Of a stretch of DNA of 64,000 nucleotides, positions 33,710 through 44,493 are shown in pieces. The notes beneath the pieces are model-generated. The model was given only the letters and a program-made list of their open reading frames with translations, searched no databases and was not told where the DNA came from. The position numbers were made by a program, and so were the translations under genes. This stretch comes from Erodium maritimum (taxonomy: Eukaryota > Streptophyta > Magnoliopsida > Geraniales > Geraniaceae): assembly GCA_963921825.1 (NCBI GenBank), contig OY997588.1:133145203-133209202 (forward strand), read 5' to 3'. Each line of letters opens with the position of its first letter. Position 1 is the first letter of the stretch.

Positions 33710-36111
33710 ATGGATCCCGTCCAACCGAGCTGCCCCGACGCTGCACAACCATCCCCATCGGGATTCCTCCCCGACGTCGCCTTCTCCCTACCGCCCGTCG
33801 ATAGATCCATCCCTTTGTCGGCAGAGCACCAGGGCCTTGCCGGCAGCGAGTCCTTGCCGTTAAAGGACAAGTCGGGCTTGGCCGAGGCGGGTGCTCTCGT
33901 CCTTTACCAGCCTCAGTCGTCGGCGCCATCGCGCCGATCATATGTTGAAGTCGGCGGTGCTCATTCCGACCTGTTGCACCATCAACGCACTCCGCCGCCG
34001 GTATCCTACCCTAAGTACCATCCCCGGAGCGTGCATGCCTCAACCTCGGTGGGCCGAACAACGCCTTCCGTCAGACCTGGCGTTCGGTAGGGTGGGACGC
34101 CACCTGAACGCATCTCCCCGGTGCCAGATTGGGAGGACAAAGATGAAGAGATGGTGGTCCCGCTTGAGGCAATTCCGGCGGCTAAAAATGGTACATACTT
34201 GCACTCGCTGGCGGCACGGGTCGCTGAGGGGAAGACCCACAATCAGAATGCGGTCTGCACCTTGATGCTGCAAAAGTGGAAGGTGGATGGCATCCAGATC
34301 GAATACATGTCGCCGGAGGTCACGGGCTTCCATTTCGCATCTGAGGCGACTATGGAGGATATTCGCCATCGGGGGCCGTGGATTTTCAAAGGCTTCCCAC
34401 TGCTACTGGAACCCCTCCGGCCCTACATGCAAGCCAATGATATCGACTTCAGTCATATCGAGATCGGGGTCCGAGCTCTGAACGTCCCGGGGGGGTGCCC
34501 GGACATCGAGGGTACGCAACCTAATTGCCTCCTCCATGGGCACTCAGGTAATATCGCCCCTTACCTTTTGTTCGGCGTGAGGATCATTTTTTTGTGGATG
34601 AGGGTCCGCATGGAAGTGAACCAGTCGTTGTGGAGACGCCTTCGTCTTCCCTTTCCTGATAACATTACCTCCTCGCTGATTGAACTGCAATACGAGAAGC
34701 TGCCAGACTTTTGTCGTCAGTGCGGGAGGCTGACACATCGCCTGTTGGGGTGTACGCCCTAATTACCAGGGATAGGGCGGGACGAGGTCCGCTATGACAA
34801 CTTTATACAAGTACCGTGTCAATTGGACGTGGAGCCATAAACAGATCTATAGAGGGCTCGGGGGGGCACGTGCCCCCCTCAATTTTCTAAAAACACATTA
34901 TTACCTTATATGTTTGTTTTTTTTTCCTTATAATTTTATTTCCTTCAGCATAAGTGCCCCCCCTCATATTCAAAAAAAATATATAATATTTAAATATCTT
35001 ATTTCTTTCCATTTTTTTAATAATATCTTTTTATTATTTTCTTAATTATATTAACTTATATTTCTAACTTATTGTTTTTATTATATTACGTTTTTATTTT
35101 TATTTTTGTAATTGTTTTTTATTTTTTATTATCCAGGTTTCTTAATTTGTGCAAAATTTTAATTTAAACAATTGTTTTAAAATTAAAGACTATTATTAAT
35201 TTGATTTTTTAGGTTAGTTATTGTTTAAGGATTGAAACTATTATCAATTTAAATGTAGTTATCTACAAAATTACTATAGTTATTTCAACCAAAAATCGAA
35301 CTCCACAAATTTTGATAAGAAGAGAAAATCGAATAAGGGGCCAATGAATATTGTACACGTCGAGAAATATATTTTTTTATCGTATTGACAAAAAATGTTT
35401 TTACCATTTTTTCAAAATATAAAACTTTTTTCTTCGTGTTTTGTAATACAATATCAATTATTATTTTTTATACGATATACCGATATTTTTTTTATTTTAT
35501 ATTATTCTTACTATAAAAAAATCGGTGTCATTCGCTAAAAGAGGTAATTATTATTAAAAAAAAATTGGTGCCCCCCTCGATGTAAAAGCTAGATCCGCCA
35601 CTGCGTGGAGCGTCTGCTGAAGACGGTGTGGCATCAACCACGTCACACAGAACCGTCGGAAGTTGATGACCTCTTGAAAGGGCTCTCACTGAACCCCATT
35701 GGTAGATCCAGGGAGGTCTCACCGGGGGACAGAGTATCCATTGCAGACTTCCATTCGAAGTCTGACAACCTAGCTAAGACTGCCCCCGAAAGGGTGGTCA
35801 ATATTCTGCAGGGAGGACCCTTAAAAGCATGTGGAGGGCCGTCGGGTTTTACAAAGCCTGACAACCTGGCTAACGTCCATTATGTTGGGAGTCCTCTCTG
35901 CCCAGATGGTCCTGCAGATGTCTTGGGCATACAGGCGGGGAAGGAGAAGGACCCCAAGGACAGCCAGTGCTGGGAGGTCTCGGGCAGCCTGCACCAACAA
36001 CTCAATATTTCTGCTCGTCTTTACATTATTATGTTTGTCGTTGGAACATTTTGCTTTCTGTTTTGGTTTGGATTATTTTCTTTATTTATCGATGTTTTGA
36101 GACGTCGGTAA
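33710..36111 (+). pseudogene. LINE ORF1 (DUF4283 plus CCHC zinc knuckle), interrupted
   Basis: The first segment (33710-34090) is a proline/serine-rich N-terminus starting MDPVQPSCPDAAQ. A frame change leads to 34121-34762. That part holds a DUF4283 domain (ALAARV...NQNAVCTLMLQKWKVDGIQIEYMSPEVTGFHFASEATMEDIRHRGPWIFKGFPLLLEP) and a CX2CX4HX4C zinc knuckle (CRQCGRLTHRLLGC) near its end. After a hAT insertion the C-terminal part continues at 35605-36000 (ERLLKTVWHQPRH...). Such proteins coat the element RNA. At least one frameshift, one stop and the hAT inactivate it. Confidence 0.75.
34828..35611. mobile_element. hAT MITE (768 bp) with perfect 8-bp TSD CGTGGAGC
   Basis: CGTGGAGC at 34828-34835 and 35604-35611 flanks the unit 34836-35603. 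The right end, inverted, reads CAGTGGCGGATCTAG, a common plant hAT terminus; the left end CATAAACAGATCTAT is a decayed match. Subterminal GGGGGGCACC blocks face each other. The interior is AT-rich and non-coding. Confidence 0.85.
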
Positions 36112-36311
36112 AGGGATGTCCTCAGTTATTGTCTACGATATCAAGTATGCTATCTTTATGGGTCCATGAGCGCTGGGCTTGCTACGGTCGGCCCAGACAA
36201 ATATCTAGAACCCTGGACGGTTACGCTCTACCTTGTATGATTTCTTTTTTGCAGTAATGCACTTCCCCGGTTACCCGTTTTTTTTAAAAAAATGTAGAAA
36301 AAATGATACGA

Positions 36312-37564
36312 TTTTTTAAAGGGAAATTTGATAAAATATGCTCAATAATAGCATGAACTTTTTTTCTATAGCATAATCCAAAATTGGAAAACTATGCCTT
36401 TAATACTTTTCAAGACAAAAATAATCTTCTTCTCATTTAACCAAAATTTTTATTTTTACAATATATTTCTCATTTTGTACACATATCTTTTGAAAATAAA
36501 TTTTAAGTTTAATTAATTTAATAAAATATATTGTCGAAATAAATATTAATATTTCACATATAAATTTTTTATTCAAGTTTATAAATTATAAAATCATATA
36601 TTTTTTTTTTATTTTTTATTCAAAAAATCAGGTTATATTGATAAAAAATTTATAAAAAAATAAATAAAAATATAAATTTAATAATTAATATAATTTAATA
36701 TATATATATATATTTAAATAAAAATTATTTTAATAAATTATTGTATAAAAATAATTATTCATTTTTATTAACTATTCAAATCAGATTTTAAATTATTTTT
36801 AAAAAATAAGATTATTTTCATTACTATTTTTAAATAAAAATACATTAAAATCTGAGTTTCATAATAAATTATTTTTGAAATATTAAATTACTTTTATACA
36901 ATAATTTATTAAAATAATATGATTTAAAAAAAAATTATGATTTTCATAATTAATAAAATGGAATAAAATATATTTTAAATACAATCAAAAATTTAATAAT
37001 TAATAAAATTAAATAGTTTTATTTTATGATATAAATGAATATTTATTTATATAATGTGAATATTTATTTTAAAATTAGATTTGAATACAAATTTATTTTT
37101 AAAAGATATGTGAAGAATATTTGAATTTAAATACTTATTTGGAAAATATATTTGAATAATTTGTATATATATATAATTAAATTTTATTGATTATTAAATT
37201 AAAATTAAAATTTAATTTTATTATTAATGTTTATCAACATAACTTTTTATTTTAAAAAAATATAAAATAAAATCTGATTTTACTAATTAATAAAATTGAG
37301 TAAAAAGCTTTGTATATATAAAATCTTAATATTTATTTAAAAAATATATTTTATTGAATTAATTAAACACGAATTTATTTTGAAAAAATATATGAACAAG
37401 ACAAGAAATAGAGTGTAAAAATATGAATTATGTTGAGATGTCAACAAAGTTATTTTTGTCTTGAAAAGTATGAAAGACACTGTTTTCCAATTTTAAATTA
37501 TATTAATATAGAAAAAAATTTATGCTCTTATTACGCCTATTTTATCATATTTCTCTTTTTAAAT
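36312..37564. mobile_element. MULE 4: AT-rich 1.2-kb element upstream of the HEAT-repeat gene
   Basis: The ends 36321-36430 and 37445-37555 are inverted repeats of about 110 bp. Left: GGGAAATTTGATAAAATATG and CTTTTCAAGACAAAAATAA. Inverted right: GAGAAATATGATAAAATAGG and CTTTTCAAGACAAAAATAA. Flanks TTTTTTAAA and TTTTTAAAT suggest a 9-bp duplication but are low in complexity. The interior is almost pure A/T. It ends about 300 bp before the next gene's ATG. Confidence 0.75.
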
Positions 37565-37690
37565 AAATCAAAGCGATGAGTATCCTTTATTTGATTAAAT
37601 ATTTTAATTTAAAAATAAATTTCGAGTATATTGAATGTGTAATTGCTTTTGCCATGTGTCTTTCCACATGCAATCCTTCCGAAAATATGA

Positions 37691-37714
37691 CCGTTGTATG
37701 TATAACGGCAACGG
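37691..37714 (+). promoter_or_regulatory. Cluster of three AACGG (MSA-like) motifs
   Basis: CCGTT (37691-37695), AACGG (37704-37708) and AACGG (37710-37714) fall within 24 bp, about 140-160 bp upstream of the ATG of the HEAT-repeat gene. AACGG is the core of the mitosis-specific activator element bound by plant MYB3R proteins. Two motifs extend to AACGGTC(A/T). Confidence 0.45.
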
Positions 37715-37851
37715 TCTATTTATTTGAAATTTCGAAATTCAAAATCACAAAAGTGAAGCCTTTTCCTATTACTTTATCGAAAGAGAATCAGAACATACTC
37801 CTTTAAATCAACATTTTCAGCCAAAACTTGTGTAAACTGCAACAACACACG

Positions 37852-39077
37852 ATGGCTCTGAGAATTATCGACAATGAACTCCCATCAACAACTCCTGAAC
37901 GGCCCAAAAAGCAAGCAAAAGTTGCTGTTTCAATCGACAAGCCATCTTCCAAGCTCAATGACGAAAACCAGATGCCATTGCAGTCACAGCCTCCCTCTGA
38001 AGCCACCATTGACTACATCGCCTCCGAAAAGCTTGAACCCATCTCAGATCCTGAACTCAGGATCCAAGTAAGTTTTCATCTTCTTTATTAAATGACCCAT
38101 TGGGAACTTGCTTGAAGTTGAATGATTGATGGGTCCAATCCAAAACCCAGATAAGTTGATTAATTTTGTTTCAATTCCTGAATAAAAACTCAGGGTGTGA
38201 TAGAAGGGCTGGAATCAAAGGACTGGATCAAGTTGTGCGAGTCATTGAACGACGCCAGGAGGCTAGCACTGCACCACTCCACACTGTTTCAGCCAAGCCT
38301 GTAAGAAAATCTCCAAATATTACCTGGTTTGAGCTTTAATTTTGGTGAAGTGATGATTGAATTGTGTGGTCGTTGCTGGGTTTAGGGAGAAAGTGATGGT
38401 AGTGTTAGTAAAGGCCATGAAGAACCCGAGAAGTGCTCTTTGCAAGACCTCAATCATGGCTTCCTCTGATGTCTTCAACACCTATGGGGATCAGTTGATC
38501 AACGAATACAGTGCTGCCTTTGACCCTCTACTCCTCCAGCTGCTGCTCAAAGCTTCCCAAGACAAACGTTTCGTGTGCGAAGAGGCGGAGAAGGCGTTAC
38601 AAGCAATGGTGGGCTCAATCGATTGTTCCCTTCTCTTCCCCAAGCTCAAGGCATATGTGAAACATGCCAATCCCAAAGTCAGAGCCAAAGCTGCTCTTTC
38701 CACCTCCAATTGTCTCTCCAAAATGGTAAATTTCAGATCTTTATGCTCAATTCTTGCGTTCCTCGTCTTAAATTGTTGTTCATATAACTGATACCACCAC
38801 TGCACAGGAGCTTGAAGTTATGAAAGAATTTGGGTTGGTTCCGTTGGTGCAAATGGGTGCGGATTTGCTGAATGATAGGCTTCCTGAAGCGAGGGAAGCT
38901 GCACGAAGCATTGTGGGTTCCATATATGAAGCTTTCACCAAAAATGAAGAGCAGAAGCTGGAAGCATGGCAAGGCTTTTGTGAGGCTAATTTGACTCCCT
39001 TCCATGCCTTGTCTATAATCAAAATTTCTCCTTTTACTATGACTACTACTGCTGTTACTCAGTATAAGATGTACTAG
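37852..39077 (+). CDS. HEAT/ARM-repeat (TOG-array/crescerin-like) protein
   Basis: Four exons: 37852-38067, 38194-38300, 38386-38725 and 38808-39077, giving 310 aa with GT-AG junctions and consistent phases. The N-terminus MALRIIDNELPSTTPERPKKQAK and the linker PSEATIDYIASEKLEPISDPE precede HEAT-type helices from about residue 70 (GVIEGLESKDWIKLCESLNDARRLALHH) to 280. Conserved stretches are VLVKAMKNPRSALCKTSIMASSD, LLLQLLLKASQDKRFVCEEAEKALQAMV and NPKVRAKAALSTSNCL. Length and layout match the single-module plant proteins annotated as TOG-array-regulator-like ARM repeat proteins. TOG-type modules bind tubulin, so a microtubule role is plausible but not shown. The ATG is fixed by the conserved start. 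The gene looks intact. Confidence 0.88.
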
Positions 39078-39665
39078 TTCACAGGATTTCATGTAAATTA
39101 TGCTTTTACATGATTTCTGACTCCATTTGTGTTGATCAATCTATTAGTATTCATTTCTCTTATATATAAATCTCCTACTCATCATCATCTTTTAGTTCTA
39201 ATATGTGCTTGTCTTAAATTCGAAACCAAATACTGGAATACTTTGCCTCAATCAATGGTAGTAGTAGATTGGTACAAGTTCTGACAACATAGGACTTGAA
39301 TGTTCAAGTTGAACACTCCTCGGACTCGAAGGTTCAAGTTGAACACTCCTCGGATATGTTTTTCCTCTTCTTTTTAAATTTAATTTTGTATCTAATGGTG
39401 TTCAAGTATGATAAACTCACATCAGCTACAATAAATGTGTCATTATCATGAACTTTGTCTTCGATATAGTTAGAGAGGTGATCAGTGATGTGTTCACTTC
39501 CTGATATTTCAAATATATTCGATACAATCAAGTTATCTAGGTTTATTGATTTTTTATTACAGCGTATTAATGTGCCATTAAAAACCATACAGAATTTCAC
39601 ATTTTTCAGTACGTGAATGAGCAAGTTAACATAAATAATTTATTCGATATGAAATGCTCTGACCA
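39078..39665. other. 3' UTR of the HEAT-repeat gene and spacer
   Basis: The first about 120 bp are probably 3' UTR. A 22-bp sequence (TTCAAGTTGAACACTCCTCG plus GA) is repeated at 39303-39324 and 39333-39354. Nothing else is recognised. Confidence 0.5.
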
Positions 39666-39945
39666 TATAATAATGGGTAAACTTACACCTCATTACCCTA
39701 GCGAAACTTTAAATGTCGATTTAGTATCTACCGTTAATTTTCTGTCTATTTTTGGATGGAAAAGGTCATGTGCACTGCACATGACCCTAATTTTTGTAAA
39801 AATACCAAAACTACCCTCTGTCACATTTAAACCCTAAATAGTCATCTAACACTCTCTACCACATAGTACACTCGCCTCTCCCTCACCTTACTCTTAGCCA
39901 CCAGACCTCCTCATCATCACCGACCTCATCCTCCGCCTCCCTGCT

Positions 39946-40980
39946 CCAATACCCAATGTTCTAAAAATCGCGTCCAGGCGTCGCCTAGGCGCCAGCCTAG
40001 GCGCTATTTCCGTGTTTGCCGACCCGACTTGGTGTAGTCGGGCGGCCCAAGTCGGTTGGCCCGACTTTACGAATTTAGTCGGACAAATCGGACGATCAGT
40101 CACGGGTTGAAGATTAATTATGGGTCGGCGCCTGGGTTGCGCCAATTAAACTTTAAACTAAACAGAGCATACGCTCCATTTTAACTAAAACTTTAACTTA
40201 TAAGGCCCAAATTATGAAAGCCCATAACAGAAGGAATTGTATCCTTTTTTTACTCGATGTGGGACTTTCTTCCAAATTCATTTTTTTCATTCGGCAATTG
40301 AGAGACAAGTGACCATGAAGTGAAGAACTTGAAACCACTGACTTCAGATCTCCCCCATCTTCACCTTGAAAGAACTTTATGTCCTCATTCGTTCTCTCTT
40401 CATGGTATATCTACCTCTTCTTTCTATTCTATTGATTAAGTATGGTTCATGTTTTTGGTGGAAACAAATCCCACCGTTATTGAATCCACTCCTCCTTTTC
40501 ATATAATTCACACTTGTAACCCAATTCTGTTTGTATGGCTATAAAAAAAAAGAAATGAGAAAATATAAAAAAAAAGAGGAGAAGAAATAAAAACACCAAA
40601 CCAAACCCTCCTCCCTTTGTTTACTCCAGTGACTATATAGCTTACAGTTACAAATAATCTTTTCACAAAGGTTCATCTTTGCATCCTGTAGCAAGGAGAC
40701 ACAGTAATCAATGTGATACCAAAATGGTAAAATCTAATTGATATTGTTTCTTCAAAATAAAATAACATTCTAATTTTATATGGTTCAATCATAGAAACGA
40801 ACCATCCTTGCTTATAAATGAACAAAAACATAATAATAACATATTCTATATAATAATATATCTATTAAAAAATAAAAATCCGATTAATCCCCGATTAATC
40901 TCCGACTAGTCCCCGATTAATCCTCGAAGGTCTTAGACGCCCGACTAGCGCCTAGCGATTTTTAGAACCTTGCCAATACA
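39946..40980. mobile_element. hAT element (1.0 kb) nested in MULE 2
   Basis: The unit 39954-40972 begins CAATGTTCTAAAAATCGC and ends, inverted, CAAGGTTCTAAAAATCGC (17 of 18 match). The 8-bp flanks are CCAATACC and CCAATACA (7 of 8). Subterminal CGCCTAGGCG-type palindromes and AGTCGGGC motifs are present. The interior encodes nothing recognised. Confidence 0.85.
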
Positions 40981-41789
40981 GAAAAGTATCCGTCGCCGTT
41001 CGCAGTGCTCATCACGGGCCTCGACCCGACCTGCTCTGTTCTCGGCCTTAAGTCCCGGTTCTAGATCTATGGCCCTATCTCCGGCAACTTAAACTCCGGC
41101 GATATCAAATCGAAACAGAGGCTGGGAAGAGAGGAACAGAACCAGACTGATTTGTAATCAGTAGAACTCAAATTTTGTCTCCTCTCTTCTTATACTTCTC
41201 TCTTCTTTTCAATTTTTTGGGGTTAGGGTTTGTGTTTTTTGAGTTATAGTGGTGAGGGTTGAGTTGCAATGGTCTGAAAAAGTTGGGGGATTGTAATAAA
41301 AGGATTGAGTTTTTTTTGTTGTCTGGGTTGTTTCGATTTTTGAGGTTTCACTTGTCGATTTTTGAGTTGTAGTGGTGAGGGTTGGGTTGTTCTCTGAAAT
41401 ATACTGTGGATTAATTCATGAATGTTCAATACAAATGGAGGATGGTTGCTGCAAGTTGTTCTGCTTTTGATTGTATAGTTGCTTGATTTTGTGTTTGTAT
41501 GGTTATTTTTTTGTATGAAAATTAATGAACATGGAGCCACGAGATCGGTAAAGGCATGATGCAAAGGTTGTTCATGGTTCAGGGTGTTCATGAATTGTTT
41601 TTTGTTATTTCTGGGTTCGGATTATGTAGATGCAAAATGTTTGGGGGGAAAATGGTGTTGTTTTGTATCTATTGATGAACAAAATTTTAAATTTAATAAA
41701 TGAGAAGTAACAAAATTAATTTTTGCTTTCTTCTCATCAAGTCACACGCACTTAGCACTCCCAAAATTAAAAACTGAAAGTTGAGTTGC

Positions 41790-42285
41790 AGAGATGAAAA
41801 AACTGAATTTTTTTAATTTCAAACTGAATTTTTGATGATAAAACTGATTTTTTTAAATAAAAACTGATTTTATAAAAAAAAATATTTTTTAAAAATAAAA
41901 TGTGATTTTTTAAAAATAAAATCTGAAATTTTCAAAATAAATCTAATTTTTAAGGTAATTTCTGAAGTTTTAAAAATAAAAACTGTTTTAAAAAATGATT
42001 TTTTGAAAATAAAATATGATTTTTTTGAATAAAAAATGATTTTAAAAAATAAAAACTAATTTTAAAAATAAAATGTGGTTTTTAAAAATAAATGCTAATT
42101 TTTTTAAAAAATCATTTTTAAAAATAAAATCTGATTTTTCAAATAAAAAATAAATTTTAAAAAATAAAATTTGATTTTTTAATTAAAATATTAATTTTTA
42201 AAATAAAAACTATTTTTAAAAAATAAAATCTGATTTTTTAAAAATAAAAAGCTGATTTATATAAAATAAATAAATTAAAAAATTG
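41790..42285. repeat. AT-rich minisatellite-like block of MULE 2
   Basis: About 20 degenerate units of AAAAATAAAA(T/A)CTGATTTTT. The reverse-complement version occurs in MULE 1 at 22470-22650, and a short version in the MITE at 63480-63600. Confidence 0.75.
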
Positions 42286-42504
42286 AAAACCAATGACATG
42301 CTTTTGAAAATTTGAGTGTTAATGAGGGGTATTTAGGACTTTTTACAATTTTCTATCCAAAAATGGATGTCAAGTTGACGGCGGGTATGAAAATGCAACT
42401 AAAAGTTTCGTTAGGGTAGTGAGGTACAACAAAGTTTGGTTAGGGTAGTGAGATGAAACCCAAGTATTTTTAGGGTAGTGAGATGAAGTTTACCCTATAA
42501 TAAT

Positions 42505-43060
42505 AAACAACAACAAATACTCAAGTCAGAAAGCTTGCAGGTTTTGCCTGGGTTCGATTCTCGACCAACTTGAGCTTCGATTCTTATGTTGAGTGTTGAT
42601 TATAGTTAACAATAAGTAAATATTAGAATCGAAAGCTACACTGAAATCGGATGACATGTGAGGACCTTTTTCTACAATTCTAGCAGCTAATTTAACAGTA
42701 TTTGGGATCGGCCTAACAAGAGACTAACCTCAAATTTTCTTCCCGGGGTCCATTACAGTTTACTTCTATTACCTTGTGTGGATGATTGCATGGCGGTAAT
42801 TGTGAGTAGGACTCACAAAGGTGGGATGTGATGAGGTATGTCTGGGAATTAGGCACTTGGGTTGCTCCATCGGCGCATGATTCATCCAGCAACACTTTGA
42901 AATCATCGTAATCGGAGGGAGGATAATTTTTTTTCTGAGAGCTACAAGGAAATATTATAAATGAAAAGTGCTTACGAACGGCAAACACCTAAACATTGGA
43001 ATTGAAACAAGCAATAGACCATAAAATATAGTTGCTCTAGTAGATTTAGAAGTTGTCTGG
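42505..43060. other. Spacer with a B-box-like motif
   Basis: GGGTTCGATTCTCGACC at about 42550 resembles a tRNA B box, possibly a SINE remnant. No gene is supported. Confidence 0.3.
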
Positions 43061-44370
43061 AGGGTGATACTGTGGTAGCGTCTTACGAACACCGATACAG
43101 CTGCTCCAAACTGGTTGGCAAGGGCCGAGCAAACCCATTGTTGAGATTTTCAATTGGCCATCAATGTGCCCCAGCATACTACTGAAGCCCTAAATTAACG
43201 GCCCAGGCAACCATGTAACCAGGAACTGAAATGGCTCAGTTGGACTTTGCATCCTCCCGAAGAACCAGTAGACGTCGTCCCCCCTCTGATGATAATGAGG
43301 GCCTTTACAAATGTTAAATTGCTGATTCCCGATCTGATTGGTGAATGCCTCGCCGGTACTCGGTAGAATCGATGTCACCTTACGTCCGGAGGGGTGGTGT
43401 AACCAACTGACCACCCTGGACCCCTTCGGACTCATCCCGCGAGGTGAGGGTGCATAGTGCCCCCGCCATTACAAATGATGCCCCTTCCGTGGTGTCGGAT
43501 ATTCGAGGTCGGTCCAAAAAGTGAGACCTGATCTAGAAGAGGAGCCTAGATGCCCCCTCTCCCTGACCCGACCCAGTTCAGAAGTCCTGATCCGGCCCGG
43601 CCCAGACCCGGAGGCATTGACCTGACCCTGACCAAACCCATGGGGCCCAGTTGTCTCCTGGGCCAAACCCGTCATCCGATTAGGGCCCCCGGTCCATATC
43701 CCTCCCTATCTTAGGGGCCCATCGCATTGAATCGATCTTACGCCCACTCTTCCATCAACTTCTTTTAGACCCCGGCCCACACGAGAATGGGCCTCGTTCT
43801 TCTCTGGTTCATTCCTCAGGCCCAAACGGTCCCTTGGCTCAACCGAAACCCTAGAAGTAGACTCTGTCCCCGACTGCCTCTCCCAGGTCCCCCCTTCGTG
43901 AACCTCTGGCGTTCCTTTCTCCACCTCCCGTGATTTGTGTTGTGATTCTTCCGTCGGCGAACTCGTCGACCTCGCACCCATAAAAGCGCCCCACCCTGCT
44001 CGAGACCGAGGGCCCGTCGCCGGAGCCCTGCACAAGAGGCCTCGACGGTACACCATGAGGTGAGTCAGCAAATTTCGCCCACTCGCCCCCCATGGTTTCG
44101 GACGCACCCCGTCTCCCTGGCACACTGAGAAAAACAGTGGGTTGTACGCCACAATCTCGTCCACCATGGTCAGTGGTATCGGTTGTGCATATTCAGACGC
44201 CAAGGGGGAGAGCGAGGCCGAGCGATCTGAAGCCGTCGGCACCAAGTTGTTATCTCCCTTGCTCGTCTGTTGATCGGAAGGAGCTCGAGAAGCTATTGTC
44301 GCCGTTCCGAGAATCGCAAAACATCACTCTTGCACTAGGGTTTAGAGAGAGCGGTATTGTATCGGAGGGA
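43060..44370 (-). mobile_element. Retroposon remnant with ORF1-like fragments
   Basis: GC-rich on the minus strand with open pieces 44245-43706 (179 aa, no recognised domain) and 43435-43190. The segment around 43390-43460 aligns with 57340-57420, so the two belong to one family. No ORF2 and no clear tail. Confidence 0.4.
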
Positions 44371-44493
44371 AGATAATAACAATGGGTGTTTAATCGAACG
44401 GAACCACATGAGTTTCTAGACATGGTTAATTGGAGGATTTAAGAGTGAAAAAAGATGGAGTGCCTTAGAAGAAAATAAAATGTGTATTAGTAT

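Larger units (their letters stand above)
33454..36293 (+). mobile_element. ORF1-only LINE-type retroposon with DUF4283 protein
   Basis: The unit starts with a leader containing CTTTCTAGGGTTTTTTC (about 33530), carries an ORF1, and ends near 36285 in a T/A-rich tail. The 3' end is shared with the short retroposon at 24240-24385. GTAGAAAAAA at 33444-33453 and 36294-36303 may be the target duplication but is low in complexity. Without the nested hAT it is about 2.1 kb. No ORF2 is present. Confidence 0.65.
39666..42504. mobile_element. MULE 2: 2.8-kb element, perfect 9-bp TSD TATAATAAT
   Basis: TATAATAAT lies outside both ends (39666-39674, 42496-42504). The element (39675-42495) has inverted ends starting GGGTAAACTT(A/C)A. 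It is related to MULE 1 in opposite orientation: both share TCCAAAAATGGATG, AAGTT(A/G)ACGGCGGGTA and the AT-rich minisatellite (here 41790-42280). GC-rich gene-like text at 39890-39950 continues after the nested hAT at 40980-41130. No transposase. Confidence 0.88.
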
